Origin: Alkaliphilus hydrothermalis
GTDB taxonomy: Bacteria > Bacillota > Clostridia > Peptostreptococcales > Natronincolaceae
Assembly: GCF_016908555.1 (NCBI RefSeq)
Contig: NZ_JAFBEE010000003.1
Coordinates: forward strand, 134,134 to 198,133
Direction: 5' to 3'
Length of the DNA stretch: 64,000 nt
In this document: one piece after another, positions 1-10,100 of the stretch
Position numbering within the stretch: the stretch's first letter is position 1
Layout of the letters: each line of letters starts with the position of its first letter
Position numbers and translations under genes: made by a program
Notes under the pieces: generated by a model
Database searches by the model: none
What the model saw: only the letters and a program-made list of their open reading frames with translations
What the model was told of the DNA's origin: nothing

Positions 1-173
1 CAGCGGATAAAATAGTAATTCTCCATGGAGTAAGTAGCAAAGCCTCGGTGATAACTGATGAGCCAAGTATTCTGGAAATATTGAAACTGTATACTAAAAT
101 CCAATCAAATCCCATCAGTAAGAATATAAATCCAGTTGACTTTTATACTGTTATATATTACCAGAATAATTAA
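1..173 (+). CDS. C-terminal end of an unidentified protein (partial)
   Basis: The third forward frame is open from the window edge to a TAA at 171-173, giving 56 residues that end in TVIYYQNN. The N-terminus lies outside the window. I do not recognise the family. The base composition is AT-rich like the patch that follows. It could be a real gene end or a chance open stretch, because only 56 codons are visible and there is no start to judge. Confidence 0.35.
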   Translation, partial: ADKIVILHGVSSKASVITDEPSILEILKLYTKIQSNPISKNINPVDFYTVIYYQNN

Positions 174-490
174 AAAATAGCACAACTTAAAATTCAAAAT
201 GACAAAACTATCAATTCATCCTATAATATTGTTCATAAAATATATAAGCAGAATTAAAAGATTATGCCTTCTAGCATCCTAAGTTGCAAGTACTTACATA
301 AGGACTGAAATCTTGGTTGCACAGAACTCAGTCCTTTCAAAATTTTATTATAAGGTAGAGTGAACCACTACCTTCTATCATTTATCCCTTATATATCTTT
401 ACTGTACACTCGACATGCCTCAGAACGTTGGTAGTGCTGGGTTATACTCTGCTCACTATTCAACGCTATCATTCTAATTTGCTAGTATCA
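174..490. other. Intergenic, no gene seen
   Basis: No open frame with a ribosome site is visible. An inverted repeat AAGGACTGA (300-308) / TCAGTCCTT (328-336), followed by an AT-rich stretch, could end transcription of the partial gene on the left. The sequence 365-480 also has loose complementary segments (CACTACC near 366 and GGTAGTG near 431), but I cannot assign them. Confidence 0.4.
300..345 (+). terminator. Possible terminator of the left-edge gene
   Basis: A nine-base perfect inverted repeat (AAGGACTGA / TCAGTCCTT) with a 19-base loop is followed by a T-rich run. The loop is long for a rho-independent terminator, so this is tentative. Confidence 0.35.
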
Positions 491-939
491 CTAATCTTTA
501 ATAGCATTATAAATGTCAAGTTTAATTTCTTCATTACTATCATATTCACCATCATATATTAACTGCATTATTTTCTTTAATAACTTTTATCTATTTTTCC
601 TGCAGCAACATGGTAACTGATATTTTCCATCTTTCCTATAAAATCCTTAGCTATAAGCATATATCCGTTCTTTAATAAGAATTGTGTTGACAACGTAATA
701 GCAATTCTTTTATTGCCATCTGCAAAGCAATGAAATTGGCAAGTACAATAGAACAAATGCGTTATTTTATCAACAAAACATGGATAGTAGTCATCGTTTT
801 GTATATGTTGCAATACGCTATCCAACTTATTAGAATCAATACATTGAGTAATTCCACCACCACTATTTTCTACAGTTTTACTATGAATTTTTAAAGCTTC
901 ATCTATTGTTATATAGGAGTATGAATTCATATTATTCAC
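491..939 (-). pseudogene. Doc/Fic-family toxin, frameshifted near the C-terminus
   Basis: The first 120 codons (939 down to 577) encode a Doc-type Fic protein. The Fic signature HCFADGNKR is intact around residues 71-79, matching the HxFx[D/E]xNK[R] motif of AMPylating or phosphorylating Fic/Doc enzymes. The frame then stops at TAA 577-579. In another frame, downstream sequence reads on without a stop as KKIMQLIYDGEYDSNEEIKL and ends DIYNAIKD at 491-493, a typical Doc-family tail. One extra base in the AAAA run (complement of 585-588) would join the two parts. The start overlaps the stop of the upstream DNA-binding gene, so the two are probably translationally coupled and may form a toxin-antitoxin-like pair. 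The lesion could be a true mutation, phase variation at a homopolymer, or a sequencing error. Confidence 0.75.
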
Positions 940-1951
940 GCTCCTTCAATCTTTTCAACACATCTGCATTATCCTTCATAAGTTTTTCAATTTCATCTCC
1001 CTCTGTTCCCAAGAAACGTTGGTATTCATCAGCTTCTAAAGGTTTTATATATTCTTCTAGTTGTTTATGGAAAGCATCCCTTAACGCTAAATCTCTACTC
1101 GCCATCTTGCTTCTTCCCCTATTTATAAGTGGCTTCCAATGTGGTAAACTTTCGAAATCCTGAAAAACTTTATCAGTCTCCCAATTTGTTAGTTTTCTTC
1201 CTAGTCTTTGATATTCCTTTTTAATATTCTCAGCTAAACCACATTCATAAGAAGCTACCAAATCCAAAATCTCAGCATAAAGAGTATCTCTAATTTTATC
1301 CCGACTTTGCAACTTAAGAATTTCTCTGTACTCCTTAGCTTTTTCTTTAAAGATGCTTTGATAAATCATGTCTGTATATCTAGCATATTTATAATTATTC
1401 ATATCAACATAATCTCTTAATGCATCTGTAAATTCTCTACGATAATTTTCTTCTCCTAAAAAAGCTCCAAGAAAATCTTTATCTCGTTGATTAATATATT
1501 TTGTTGCACCACCTGTTTTTTGATTAATTATATCAATAACAATATCGAGCATCATCTGTCGTAAAACCCTAGCATTTTCACTCTCTACTAAAAGCATTCC
1601 AATATTAAGAAAAGCCCTAAAATCATATATTGCTAACTGTGGGATCGACTTCCCGACATTAATGTCGGGAACCTCCTGTCGTTCAATTTCTGAAATAAAC
1701 GATTTAAGCCTTTTACCCTTTAATATCTCATATCCATTATTTTTAAGTTCATCTGAAAATTTTGATGAATATCGCTCTACTGTTCTAATATCAATACTGT
1801 AGAACTCTGCAACCATTTCTTTTGTAAAGGTAATTTTACCCTCAAACAATACACCTCTTATATTCGCTTCTTTTTGGATTTCATTCAAAGCAACTTGATT
1901 ATTTAATATATTTTGTCTATCAATTTCTGAACTTGTTAAATCTCTAGGCAT
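932..1951 (-). CDS. RhuM-like DNA-binding protein, partner of the Doc toxin
   Basis: A 339-residue protein with an N-terminal helix-turn-helix region (about residues 40-75, around TKEMVAEFYSIDIRTVERY). A central block (around IYDFRAFLNIGMLLVESENA) resembles RhuM/COG3943 DNA-binding proteins, and the C-terminal half is charged and helical. The start has a good ribosome site (AAGGAGTGAAGA). The gene overlaps the Doc gene by eight bases. In many genomes this kind of protein sits directly before a Fic/Doc gene, so an antitoxin or regulator role is plausible but inferred. Family placement is by eye and moderate. Confidence 0.6.
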   Translation of the reverse strand: MPRDLTSSEIDRQNILNNQVALNEIQKEANIRGVLFEGKITFTKEMVAEFYSIDIRTVERYSSKFSDELKNNGYEILKGKRLKSFISEIERQEVPDINVGKSIPQLAIYDFRAFLNIGMLLVESENARVLRQMMLDIVIDIINQKTGGATKYINQRDKDFLGAFLGEENYRREFTDALRDYVDMNNYKYARYTDMIYQSIFKEKAKEYREILKLQSRDKIRDTLYAEILDLVASYECGLAENIKKEYQRLGRKLTNWETDKVFQDFESLPHWKPLINRGRSKMASRDLALRDAFHKQLEEYIKPLEADEYQRFLGTEGDEIEKLMKDNADVLKRLKERE

Positions 1952-1997
1952 TTCTTCACTCCTTAACTTTAAGTGGAATAACTTTCATAAAAGTAAA

Positions 1998-2034
1998 TAA
2001 AAATACTGAAAAGAGGATCTTCTCTTCTCAGTAT
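1998..2034 (-). terminator. Rho-independent terminator after the recombinase remnant
   Basis: ATACTGA (2003-2009) pairs with TCAGTAT (2028-2034), with AAGAG/CTCTT extending the stem. On the minus strand it is followed by TTTTTATTT. Confidence 0.6.
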
Positions 2035-2076
2035 ATATTATGAGGTAATTAATTTCCACATCCATTTTACATTATT

Positions 2077-3647
2077 CTACAATTTCTCCTCTATCCTCAT
2101 CCCACTCTTCAAGACAAAAATAAAATGCCTTTGTGAGAGAACTTCTATATTCTCCACCAAGGCATTAAAAATATCATCATCAAATTCTTCTAATAGTCCA
2201 TCCATGCTATCCAACACTTCTATTATCTCATTAACCCTTTCCTTGTATCCCTCGCTAACTTTATATCCCTTTCAATCTGTGCCTTATCATTCCTCAACTC
2301 TTCTAGTTCATGGGCTATCCTATTATTTTCTTCCATATAAACTTCTATATCTATTTGTCCCTTGGAGTTCAGTTTGATAAGCCCCTTGAGTTCTTCCTTC
2401 AAGGCTTCAATTCTACCCTCTATTTCCTGTACCTTACTATCATCAGTCCTCTTAGCCAGTACCTTTTCTATATTATCCATCAAGGCTTTAATAAAATCCT
2501 CCTTATTACTCTGCATTTCATTGAATATCTTTATAAAAGAATCCTTGAGAAGTAGGTCATCAACTGCCTTGGCATCGCAGGTGTCTTTTCCTTCTTTTAT
2601 ATATGTCTTACATTGCCATACTATCTTCTTAGATTCCTTATTGCTGTTCCACATCCTCCGTTTAAAGGTATCCTTGCAATTCCCACAAACTATCTTACTA
2701 CTGAAGGCATATTTATTGGAGTATTTATTTCGATCACCCCTAACATTGCTTGCCAAGGCTCTCCGTTCCTTTTCATCCTGTACCCTTTCAAAGACCTCTC
2801 TTGGGATTATGGCTTCATGGTTATCTTCTATATAGTATTGATCGGCATAGTTTTTATTCTTCACCCTCTTATGGCTTAGAAAATCCACTGTGATAGTTTT
2901 CTGTTGAAGCAAGTCTCCACAATATTTTTCATTGGTGAGGATTATTGTAATGGAGCTATCCCACCATTTCTTATTTCCTGTGACGGTTGGGACATTGTCC
3001 TTTTCTAACCCTTTGGCTATTGAATGGTAACTCTTCCCCTCAAGGTATCGATATATCCTTCTAACAATTTCTGCTTCCTTTTCATTGATGACTAGATTGC
3101 CATTTTCATCTTTATCATAGCCAAGGAATCTATTGGTATTGCAGAAGACCTTTACATCCTTGAATCCCTTTACAATTCCCCATCTAGAGTTTTCTGATAT
3201 ACTCCGTGACTCCTCTTGGGCTAGGGAGCTGAATATTGTCATCATTAATTCCCCTGAAGCCTCCATCGTATTTATTCGTTCCTTTTCAAACTCAATGGCT
3301 ACCCCTATCTCCTTTAATTCCCTTGAATACTTTAATACATCTACTGTATTTCTACCAAACCTTGATATGGACTTGGTGAGGATTAAATCAATCTTTCCTG
3401 CTTTGGCATCCTCAATCATCTTTTTCAAACCTGTTCTTTTCTTGGTATTCGTTCCCGTAATTCCTTCATCGGTATAGATATCTACTACAGTCCAGTTGGG
3501 GTTTTCATTAATGAAACTGGTGTAGTGGCTGACTTGCCTCGTACAAGCAAACATAACCGAGCCAATCCCCATGTTTAGAAAAAATAAAACCCACAGGAAC
3601 AAAGCATAAATTATACATGTCTCCTGTAGGTATTTAATCTGTTTCAA
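2077..3647 (-). pseudogene. Large serine recombinase, degraded at both ends
   Basis: The body is a large serine recombinase: the end of a resolvase domain (YTDEGITGTNTKKR, then SISRFGRNTVD), the Recombinase domain (around GYDKDENGNLVINEKEAE), a zinc-ribbon region with CGNC and a later Cys pair, and a C-terminal coiled coil. The N-terminus lacks the catalytic-serine motif (Y-x-R-x-S). Where that motif should be there is a hydrophobic, unrelated stretch before QVSHYTSF. The longest frame stops at 2223, but another frame continues as KERVNEIIEVLDSMDGLLEE and ends IEEKL at 2077-2079, a normal family tail. This indicates a one-base deletion near 2254. With no active-site serine and a frameshifted tail it should be inactive. 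It is probably the relic of an integrated element. Confidence 0.8.
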
Positions 3648-3714
3648 ATTAAAGTTTTTTCAAAGGTTTGATTTTTAAATTACTAACTCTTTGTTTTTTT
3701 GTGAGGGCTTTTCA

Positions 3715-4569
3715 TCAGCCTCGAAGGAGGGATATTTCTTCTTTGTATAAATTAGTCTTCTTATCCAACCAAGGCGTCTCCAACAGACATGGTTTGCCTT
3801 TAGCAACCTCATGGTGCACAATATATTTGATTGCTTCTAATCCAATATGATCTCTACCCTTTGGATTATCCTCTGTTGCACCAATGTTGGCGTGGCGGTC
3901 CTTTTTTGAGCCCATTGGATTTAAGGAACCATTGATGTGGAAAATTTGCAATCGGTCTAATCCTATGATTTTATCAAATTCCTCCATTACACCGTCAAAG
4001 TTATTAACGATATCATAACCTGCATCATGGGTATGACAGGTATCAAAGCAAATAGAAAGCTTCTCAGGTATCTTTACTTTTTCGATGATCCTGGCTGCAT
4101 GTTCAAAACGATAATTTAGCTCTGAACCTTTTCCAGCCATCATTTCAAGGGCAATGGACACCGTTTGATCCTTCGATATGGCTTCATTTAATCCCTCGAT
4201 GATACGCTCTAGTCCCTTTTCTTCACCTGTACCTACGTGGGCTCCTGGATGAATGACGATATATTTTGAACCCATTGCCTCTGTCCTTACAATTTCCTCC
4301 CTTAGAAAATCTACCGACATTTGGAAGGTATCCTCCTTTGGCGAGGCTAGGTTAATAATATAGGGTGCGTGGACAATAAAATCCTCTATTCCATGCTCCT
4401 TCATGAGCTTCTTTCCCTCTTCAATAAACATATCTTCAACTTTTCTTCTTTTTGTATTCTGGGGAGCTCCAGTATAAATCATAAAGGTATCCGAATGATA
4501 CTTAATGGCTTCCTTTGCCGCTGCCAATAGCCCCTTTCCCGATACCGATACATGGGAACCAAGTTTCAT
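3715..4569 (-). CDS. nfo: Endonuclease IV (AP endonuclease)
   Basis: A 284-residue TIM-barrel protein that cuts DNA 5' of abasic sites in base-excision repair. The metal-binding set of the family is visible in order: HAPY, IHPGAH, the Glu of ALEMMAGKG, FDTCHTHDAG (Asp and His), HINGS, KDRHANIG (Asp and His) and the Glu of LLETPW. The length is normal. ATG at 4569 is chosen over an upstream in-frame GTG because GAAAGGAAAG sits correctly before it. It is a single gene with no obvious operon partner; the broken recombinase lies downstream. Confidence 0.95.
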   Translation of the reverse strand: MKLGSHVSVSGKGLLAAAKEAIKYHSDTFMIYTGAPQNTKRRKVEDMFIEEGKKLMKEHGIEDFIVHAPYIINLASPKEDTFQMSVDFLREEIVRTEAMGSKYIVIHPGAHVGTGEEKGLERIIEGLNEAISKDQTVSIALEMMAGKGSELNYRFEHAARIIEKVKIPEKLSICFDTCHTHDAGYDIVNNFDGVMEEFDKIIGLDRLQIFHINGSLNPMGSKKDRHANIGATEDNPKGRDHIGLEAIKYIVHHEVAKGKPCLLETPWLDKKTNLYKEEISLLRG

Positions 4570-4630
4570 AATCACTTTCCTTTCTTATTTCGTAATTTAT
4601 TGCATAATTTTCTATATTTATTCTGTCTTT

Positions 4631-4793
4631 ATGCAGTGACGCAGAAGATGAAGACTTTTCCTAAGGAATAGCCTGTTCAAAAGCCTTTAGATTCAAGAAA
4701 CAAGAAGTACCAGAGAACGTAGCGTATACAGTAATACGTGAGGGTTCTGGTACTTCGCAGTGACGCAGAAGATGAAGACTTTTCAACAGGCTA
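4631..4793 (+). repeat. Dispersed hairpin repeat (family A), one and a fraction copies
   Basis: A short partial copy (GCAGTGACGCAGAAGATGAA at 4634) precedes a fuller one. The fuller copy has GCCTTTAGATTCAAGAAAC, then arms AAGTACCAGA (4706) and TCTGGTACTT with an inner CGTAT/ATACG pair. It ends in the conserved tail CGCAGTGACGCAGAAGATGA ... TTTTCAACAGGCT. The same tail recurs at 6611, 16198-16491 and, more diverged, at 25531, 28078 and 51944. The element lies between nfo and the ABC operon. Confidence 0.8.
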
Positions 4794-4795
4794 GG

Positions 4796-5572
4796 TTAGT
4801 ACTGCCCCAACATTCCCCTTCGTAGTACTTCCTTCTCCGCCAACTTGTAGAGTAAAATCCCTAGACCCAAATAAAGCAATGAGTTTAAAATCAAAAACAG
4901 CCAGTCCCCACTGGAGAACTGTAGAATAGAAATCCCATCCCTCATGATTGCCATAATTAATTCACGGGCATGGACAAAGGGTAAAAACCTTACTACTGGA
5001 ATTTCTGTAGGTGAAGCCACCATTACCCCAACGATGATAAACTGGGTTGCCCCTAGGAGGTTTTGAATTCGTTTAAATAACAAGCCTAATCCTGCCATAA
5101 TTAAACCCACCCCATATAGACCAAATAGCCCGATTAGAAGGGTTGTAAAAATACTGATTATATCCATATGTAGCTGTATACCCGTAATGAATAACTGGAT
5201 CTGAATTATCAATAAAAACATAATGGAAAAAATCACTGTGGAAATGATATTTTTACTAATCAAAAGCCATGTAAAGGGTAATTCCGTCATATATAATTGC
5301 TCTAAAGTTCCTTTTCTGGCTTCATCAATGATGGAATGGGCAGTGTCGGAAAATGCCCCCATAGCCATAAACCATAAGCCATAACCGATTAAAAAACCCT
5401 CTAGACTTTCATTCAAGGCATAATTATTTTGGCCTATGTATTGGGCACCCCTGAATAGGGCTGTAAAGATGGCAATATAGATCACCAACCCAATCAAACT
5501 ATTGAACCAATAACGTTTTAATTCAATCCATTCCCGCTTGGCTATGGCCACAAAACTATGAAGATATCTCAT
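4796..5572 (-). CDS. ABC-2 type transporter permease
   Basis: A 258-residue membrane protein with about six hydrophobic segments and an amphipathic N-terminus (ending AKREWIELKRYW) typical of ABC-2 permeases. Its start overlaps the end of the ATPase gene by 17 bases, so the two form one exporter. The substrate is unknown. ABC-2 exporters move drugs, lipids, polysaccharides or peptides. The stop codon lies directly beside the hairpin repeat. Confidence 0.85.
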   Translation of the reverse strand: MRYLHSFVAIAKREWIELKRYWFNSLIGLVIYIAIFTALFRGAQYIGQNNYALNESLEGFLIGYGLWFMAMGAFSDTAHSIIDEARKGTLEQLYMTELPFTWLLISKNIISTVIFSIMFLLIIQIQLFITGIQLHMDIISIFTTLLIGLFGLYGVGLIMAGLGLLFKRIQNLLGATQFIIVGVMVASPTEIPVVRFLPFVHARELIMAIMRDGISILQFSSGDWLFLILNSLLYLGLGILLYKLAEKEVLRRGMLGQY

Positions 5573-6530
5573 GATTTCCAGCCTCCTTCACCAAGTTGAT
5601 AAAGATATCCTCCAAACGATTATTCGTCCTCTCTATGAATCTTAATTCTGCCCCACTATCCCTCAGCATTCCCATAATATCATAAAGTCCATTGGGGTTT
5701 TCAAGGGTGATTAAGTATGTATAACCATTGTTGGTATCATTTCGAAGGCTGATGGCTTTTGCAATCTTAGCAACCCTCTGTTTAATTTCAGAAGTCAATT
5801 GATTCTTCAACTGAAGAAGGTAAAAATGCTGATTGGTCAATCTCATTAGATTTTCAACAGTGTCATGAACTATGGTCTTCCCTTGGTTGATAATCACTAA
5901 TCGGTCACAGGTTTCCTCCACCACCTGCATGTCATGGGTGCTGAGAAGAATGGTCTTCCCCTCTTCCTTGGCAATGGTCTTTAAAAGTCCCCTGAGCTCG
6001 TGGCTCATTCCCACATCCAACCCAAGGGTAGGCTCATCCAACAGGATGATCTCCTTATCGGTAACTAAAGAAATGGCTATGGCCACCTTCTGTTTCATCC
6101 CTCGGGAAAGCTTGTTTACCACTGTATCCCTTTGCTCTAGCAACTGAAACTGGTGTAGGAGATATTCCATTCGTTCCTTTGATTTCGATGGAGAGAATCC
6201 ATTAATTCCAGTAAAAAATTCCAGATTTTCCTTCACCGTCATCCTCCAATATATGTTCCGATTTCCCTCTAGGACAGCACTGATATGTCGTAATCCTCTT
6301 CTTCTACTATCCTTCATGGAATACCCATTTACCCAGACATCTCCATCATCATAGTGTAATAACCCACAAATACATTTGATGGTACTGGTCTTCCCTGCTC
6401 CATTCGGACCCAAAAGCCCAAAAACCTCCCCCCGATTCACTTCAAAGGAAACATCATCAACGGCGACAAATTCCTTTTTTCCCTTCATCGGATATACTTT
6501 TTTTAGTCCCTTTACCCTTAATATCTCCAT
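5556..6530 (-). CDS. ABC transporter ATP-binding protein
   Basis: A 324-residue ATPase. It has Walker A GPNGAGKTSTIK near residue 40, the signature LSRGMKQKVAIA, Walker B IILLDEPTLGLD and the switch His in STHD. The C-terminal 100 residues form a DUF4162-like extension (ending RLEDIFINLVKE) common in ABC-2 exporters. It is the first gene of a two-gene operon with the overlapping permease. The ribosome site AAAGGAGTTAATTC lies just after a terminator hairpin that ends the CBS gene, so that hairpin may also modulate this operon. Confidence 0.9.
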   Translation of the reverse strand: MEILRVKGLKKVYPMKGKKEFVAVDDVSFEVNRGEVFGLLGPNGAGKTSTIKCICGLLHYDDGDVWVNGYSMKDSRRRGLRHISAVLEGNRNIYWRMTVKENLEFFTGINGFSPSKSKERMEYLLHQFQLLEQRDTVVNKLSRGMKQKVAIAISLVTDKEIILLDEPTLGLDVGMSHELRGLLKTIAKEEGKTILLSTHDMQVVEETCDRLVIINQGKTIVHDTVENLMRLTNQHFYLLQLKNQLTSEIKQRVAKIAKAISLRNDTNNGYTYLITLENPNGLYDIMGMLRDSGAELRFIERTNNRLEDIFINLVKEAGNHEISS

Positions 6531-6552
6531 ATTTGAATTAACTCCTTTTTAA

Positions 6553-6583
6553 AAACCTACCTCCTTTTAAAAGAGGTAGGTTT
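6553..6583 (-). terminator. Terminator between the CBS gene and the ABC operon
   Basis: AAACCTACCTC (6553-6563) pairs with GAGGTAGGTTT (6573-6583). On the minus strand the stem is followed by TTTTA, only a few bases before the ABC gene's ribosome site. It could therefore act as a terminator for the CBS gene or as an attenuator for the exporter. Confidence 0.7.
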
Positions 6584-6610
6584 GATTGTTAATTTTGGGG
6601 TGCTGTGTTC

Positions 6611-6649
6611 TTGCAGTGACACAGAAGCTGAGATCTTTTCAACAGGCTT
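6611..6649 (+). repeat. Family A repeat, tail fragment abutting the CBS stop codon
   Basis: TTGCAGTGACACAGAAGCTG followed by AGATCTTTTCAACAGGCTT matches the conserved tail of the hairpin repeat. It ends exactly next to the TAG (complement 6650-6652) of the CBS-domain gene. Confidence 0.65.
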
Positions 6650-7099
6650 CTATGATTTTGAGTAGGCTTTGATAATATCTCTCCTGCTTACAATCCCAAC
6701 TAATTTCCCGTCCTTTACAACAGGTAGTCTGTTTACCTTCTTATGGGTGATGATTGTAGCCACCTCTTCTACTGTCTCATCTTCCTTCACAACAATTACC
6801 GTATCCGACATTACATCCTCAACCTTATACCCCACCATCTTTTTAATCTGCTCCTGTACTGTATTGGGGTTGTCTAGGAAAATATAACTATCAAGAATAG
6901 TGAAATAGCTAGGAATTCGTAGCTTCTTACTTCGATAAATGATATCCCCCTCAGTAATAATTCCAACTACGTAATTTTCATCATCCACCACTGGGATCCC
7001 ACTGATATTATGATCCACCAAGAGCTTGATGACGTCCTCCACAGTGTTGTCCTTCTTTGTAGTAATTACCTCTGTCGTCATTATTTCCTTTACCTTCAT
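6650..7099 (-). CDS. Two-CBS-domain protein
   Basis: A 149-residue protein made of a pair of CBS domains (residues about 1-60 and 85-147), each with the typical V.DII..L..HNISG.PVVD / HKKVNRLPVVKDGKLVGIVS pattern. CBS pairs bind adenine nucleotides and sense energy or redox state. No catalytic domain is attached, so it is likely a soluble sensor; its partner is unknown. The ribosome site GAGGAGAGGGG fits the ATG at 7099. Confidence 0.9.
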   Translation of the reverse strand: MKVKEIMTTEVITTKKDNTVEDVIKLLVDHNISGIPVVDDENYVVGIITEGDIIYRSKKLRIPSYFTILDSYIFLDNPNTVQEQIKKMVGYKVEDVMSDTVIVVKEDETVEEVATIITHKKVNRLPVVKDGKLVGIVSRRDIIKAYSKS

Positions 7100-7177
7100 A
7101 AATATTCCCCTCTCCTCTTTAATATATATCTATAAGATACCCTTTTTTAGTAAATCAAAGCATGGGATCTTAAAATA

Positions 7178-10100
7178 TTATTGCAATAGTAATGCTTCCT
7201 CCACATAGAATAAATATAGATATCGTTCCTTTACCCTTTTCCCTGTGATTTTTTCTAATGCCTCTTGATAAAGATCCAACTGCCCCCTATATTTAGCCTT
7301 CATTTCTTCAATTTTACCATCCAGTATAAAGTCACTCTTGTAATCCAATAGAACTAATTCTTCCCCCTCTTGGAAAAAGCAATCAATCACCCCTTGGATC
7401 AGCAACTCATCTTGACAATTCTCTATGCCTTCAATGACATCCACAGCCTTCTTTTTTAGATTAAAAGGGATTTCTCGATAGACTTTTGGTGCAGCTGTCA
7501 ATCTGCTACCAATATCACTTTCAAAGAATTTTACTAGCCTCTCAATTTCCACCGTTTCTGCCTCTGGTTCCGTCAATAGTTCTTTAGCAATCATCATGTC
7601 TATTTCCTCTTGGATGGTATTAAAATCCTTTGGTATTTTCAAATCAAGATGCTGTAGAACAAAGTGAAGAATCGTTCCCCGCTCAGCAGGAGAAAATTCC
7701 TTTACCCCCTCCATGAACTTTGGCATACTGACCAATGGTGGTATTTTATGCCCCAAGCTTTCCATCTTCCTAAAGTGGGCGTGTTTTATGTCAGTAACAG
7801 AAAGCTTTGAGGGAATCTTCATGGCAGTATCATGGGCATATTTCCAACTTAGACGTTCCTCAAGGATAAGTTGATGGGAGGTGGCTGTATAGGTCTCTGA
7901 ATTTCCAAAGTCCTCTAGCTTTTCCTTGTACTGTTGTTGCTGATTGACTTCCTCTAGTTTTTCCAGTAGTACATCCCCTCTGTTGAAGAATTCCACTGTC
8001 CATTTTGAATGATCCTCCAACATTCCTTCTCCACAAATCTCCAACTCCCCCTTGGTCCTCAGGGCTTCTCCGTCGATATGTCGCACCATGACACTCCCTA
8101 CCCAATCCAAGTAACTCTTGGCATTGAAGAGGGCAAACTTCCCTAGACCCCGAGCCCATCTCTTACATTGCTTATCAATATTTTTAGTGGAACCCACCAA
8201 GATGAGCTTATCCTTTGGTCTAGTTAAGGCAACATAAAGCACCCTCATTTCCTCCGACAAACTCTCTGTCTTGATTTGATCCTTCATGGCAATCTTGGCA
8301 ATGGTATCTCTAGTGGTCCTCAATTCACTATCCACAAATCTTGGTCCTAGTCCCAATTCCTTATGAAGAAGAACTGCATCATTACTATCACTTAGGTTGA
8401 AGTTTTTCCCCATACCTGCCACGATGACAACAGGGAATTCCAAACCTTTACTTTTGTGGATACTCATAATCCTGACAACATTATCGTTTTCACTGAGGAT
8501 TTTGGCGGCATCCATATCCCCTTTACTACTTTGAATCTTTGCAACAAAATGAATGAAATTAAACAATCCTTTGATGGAGGTCTTTTGGAACTCCGAAGCA
8601 CGATCCAGTAAAATCCTGAGGTTTGCCTGCCGTTGTTGTCCCCCTGGCATAGCTCCTACATAGTGATAATAGCCACTTTCAGTTAATATTTTCCATATAA
8701 AGTCATCCAGCTTCATATAACGGGATGATTCGAACCAACCGATCAATTTCTCTAGGAATTTTACCAGCTTATCCCTTAAATCCCCCCCATGATGGAGGAC
8801 ATAGTTTTCCATTGCATCATAATAGCTGTCCTGCTTGTGGGCGACTCGTATATCAATCAATTCCTCTGTAGTAAATCCACCTATTGGGGATCTCATTACA
8901 CTGAGGAGGGGAATATCCTGTCTTTTATTATCAATGACCTTTAAGAGATTTAAGAATATATTGATTTCCATCGTCTCAAAATATCCTGCATTGGCATCGG
9001 CATAGGTGGGAATCCCCTCTTGTATTAAAGTCTCTAAAAGAATGGTACTCCAATTCATGGTGGTCCTCAAAAGTATGACAATATCCTTATAATCTACTTT
9101 TCTATAATCCTGCCTTTTAGCATCAAAAATCTCCATCTCTAAAGCCTTCTTGATTCGATTGGCGACAATCTTTGCCTCCACCTCGATATCCTCCATCAGC
9201 TCCAATTCTTCCTCAAGTTCTTCCCCCTCATATACCTTATCAATGATATTCAATTCAATAGAGGAGTCCTCGATAGGTGGAAAATCCGCCCCTTGATATA
9301 GATAGGCGGTTTCGTCATAGTCCACCTCCCCTAGGGTCTTGGTCATGATGTTTTTAAAGATATGGTTCACTCCTTGAAGAATTTCTCCACGGCTTCTAAA
9401 GTTCTTTGCCAAGTCAATTCTTCGATCTATGCCACCCTCCTGCAATTGATACCTTTCATACTTGTCAATGAATAGAGAAGGGTCTGCTAGACGGAATCGG
9501 TAAATACTTTGCTTAACATCCCCCACCAAAAAGAGATTGTTTGGTCGATTAATCCGTTGGATAATGGTTTCTTGAACAATATTACTGTCTTGGTATTCAT
9601 CTATAAAAATATATTCAAACTTATTTTGATATTCCTGAGCCACCATTCCATCCTCTAAAATGGCTAAGGTATAATGCTCTAAATCATTGAAATCTACGAT
9701 TCCCTTTTCAACCTTCTTTTGTTGAAAGTTTTTTCCAAATTCTTCTATTAGATAGCTTAAATATTTCATTAAAGGAGCGATTAAATTTAGGTCTTCAATG
9801 TATTCTTCAGGCTTCAAGGCAAAATAATCCTTGTCGATTTTTTTCAAGATATCCTTAGCTTGATCCCGTAGACTCTTGGCATCCTCCTTTAGGATGGGAT
9901 CGATGTCCTTCCCTGCCCGACCTAACTTTTGATGATTTAGGGTCTTTAGGCTTTGATAAAATTCAGATAGCCCTTTGGGGAGCTTTCTTATCAGTTCCTC
10001 CACCTGTAGTAAATCCTCCTCCACCGCTGCTAAATAGCAATCAGGACCAGCAATCATACCACAGATTTCCCTAGCCTCCAACAAGGAATCTCTAGCCCCC

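Noticed and set aside
4631..4793. CRISPR array suggested by repeated GCAGTGACGCAGAAGATGA
   Set aside because: Copies are dispersed, spacing is 122-128 bases with conserved not unique intervening sequence, and no cas genes are present.
7860..8159. A 99-residue minus-strand frame inside addA, and many similar frames inside addB, carB, pyrC and others
   Set aside because: These are shadow frames of long conserved genes. They have no ribosome site and no recognisable motifs.
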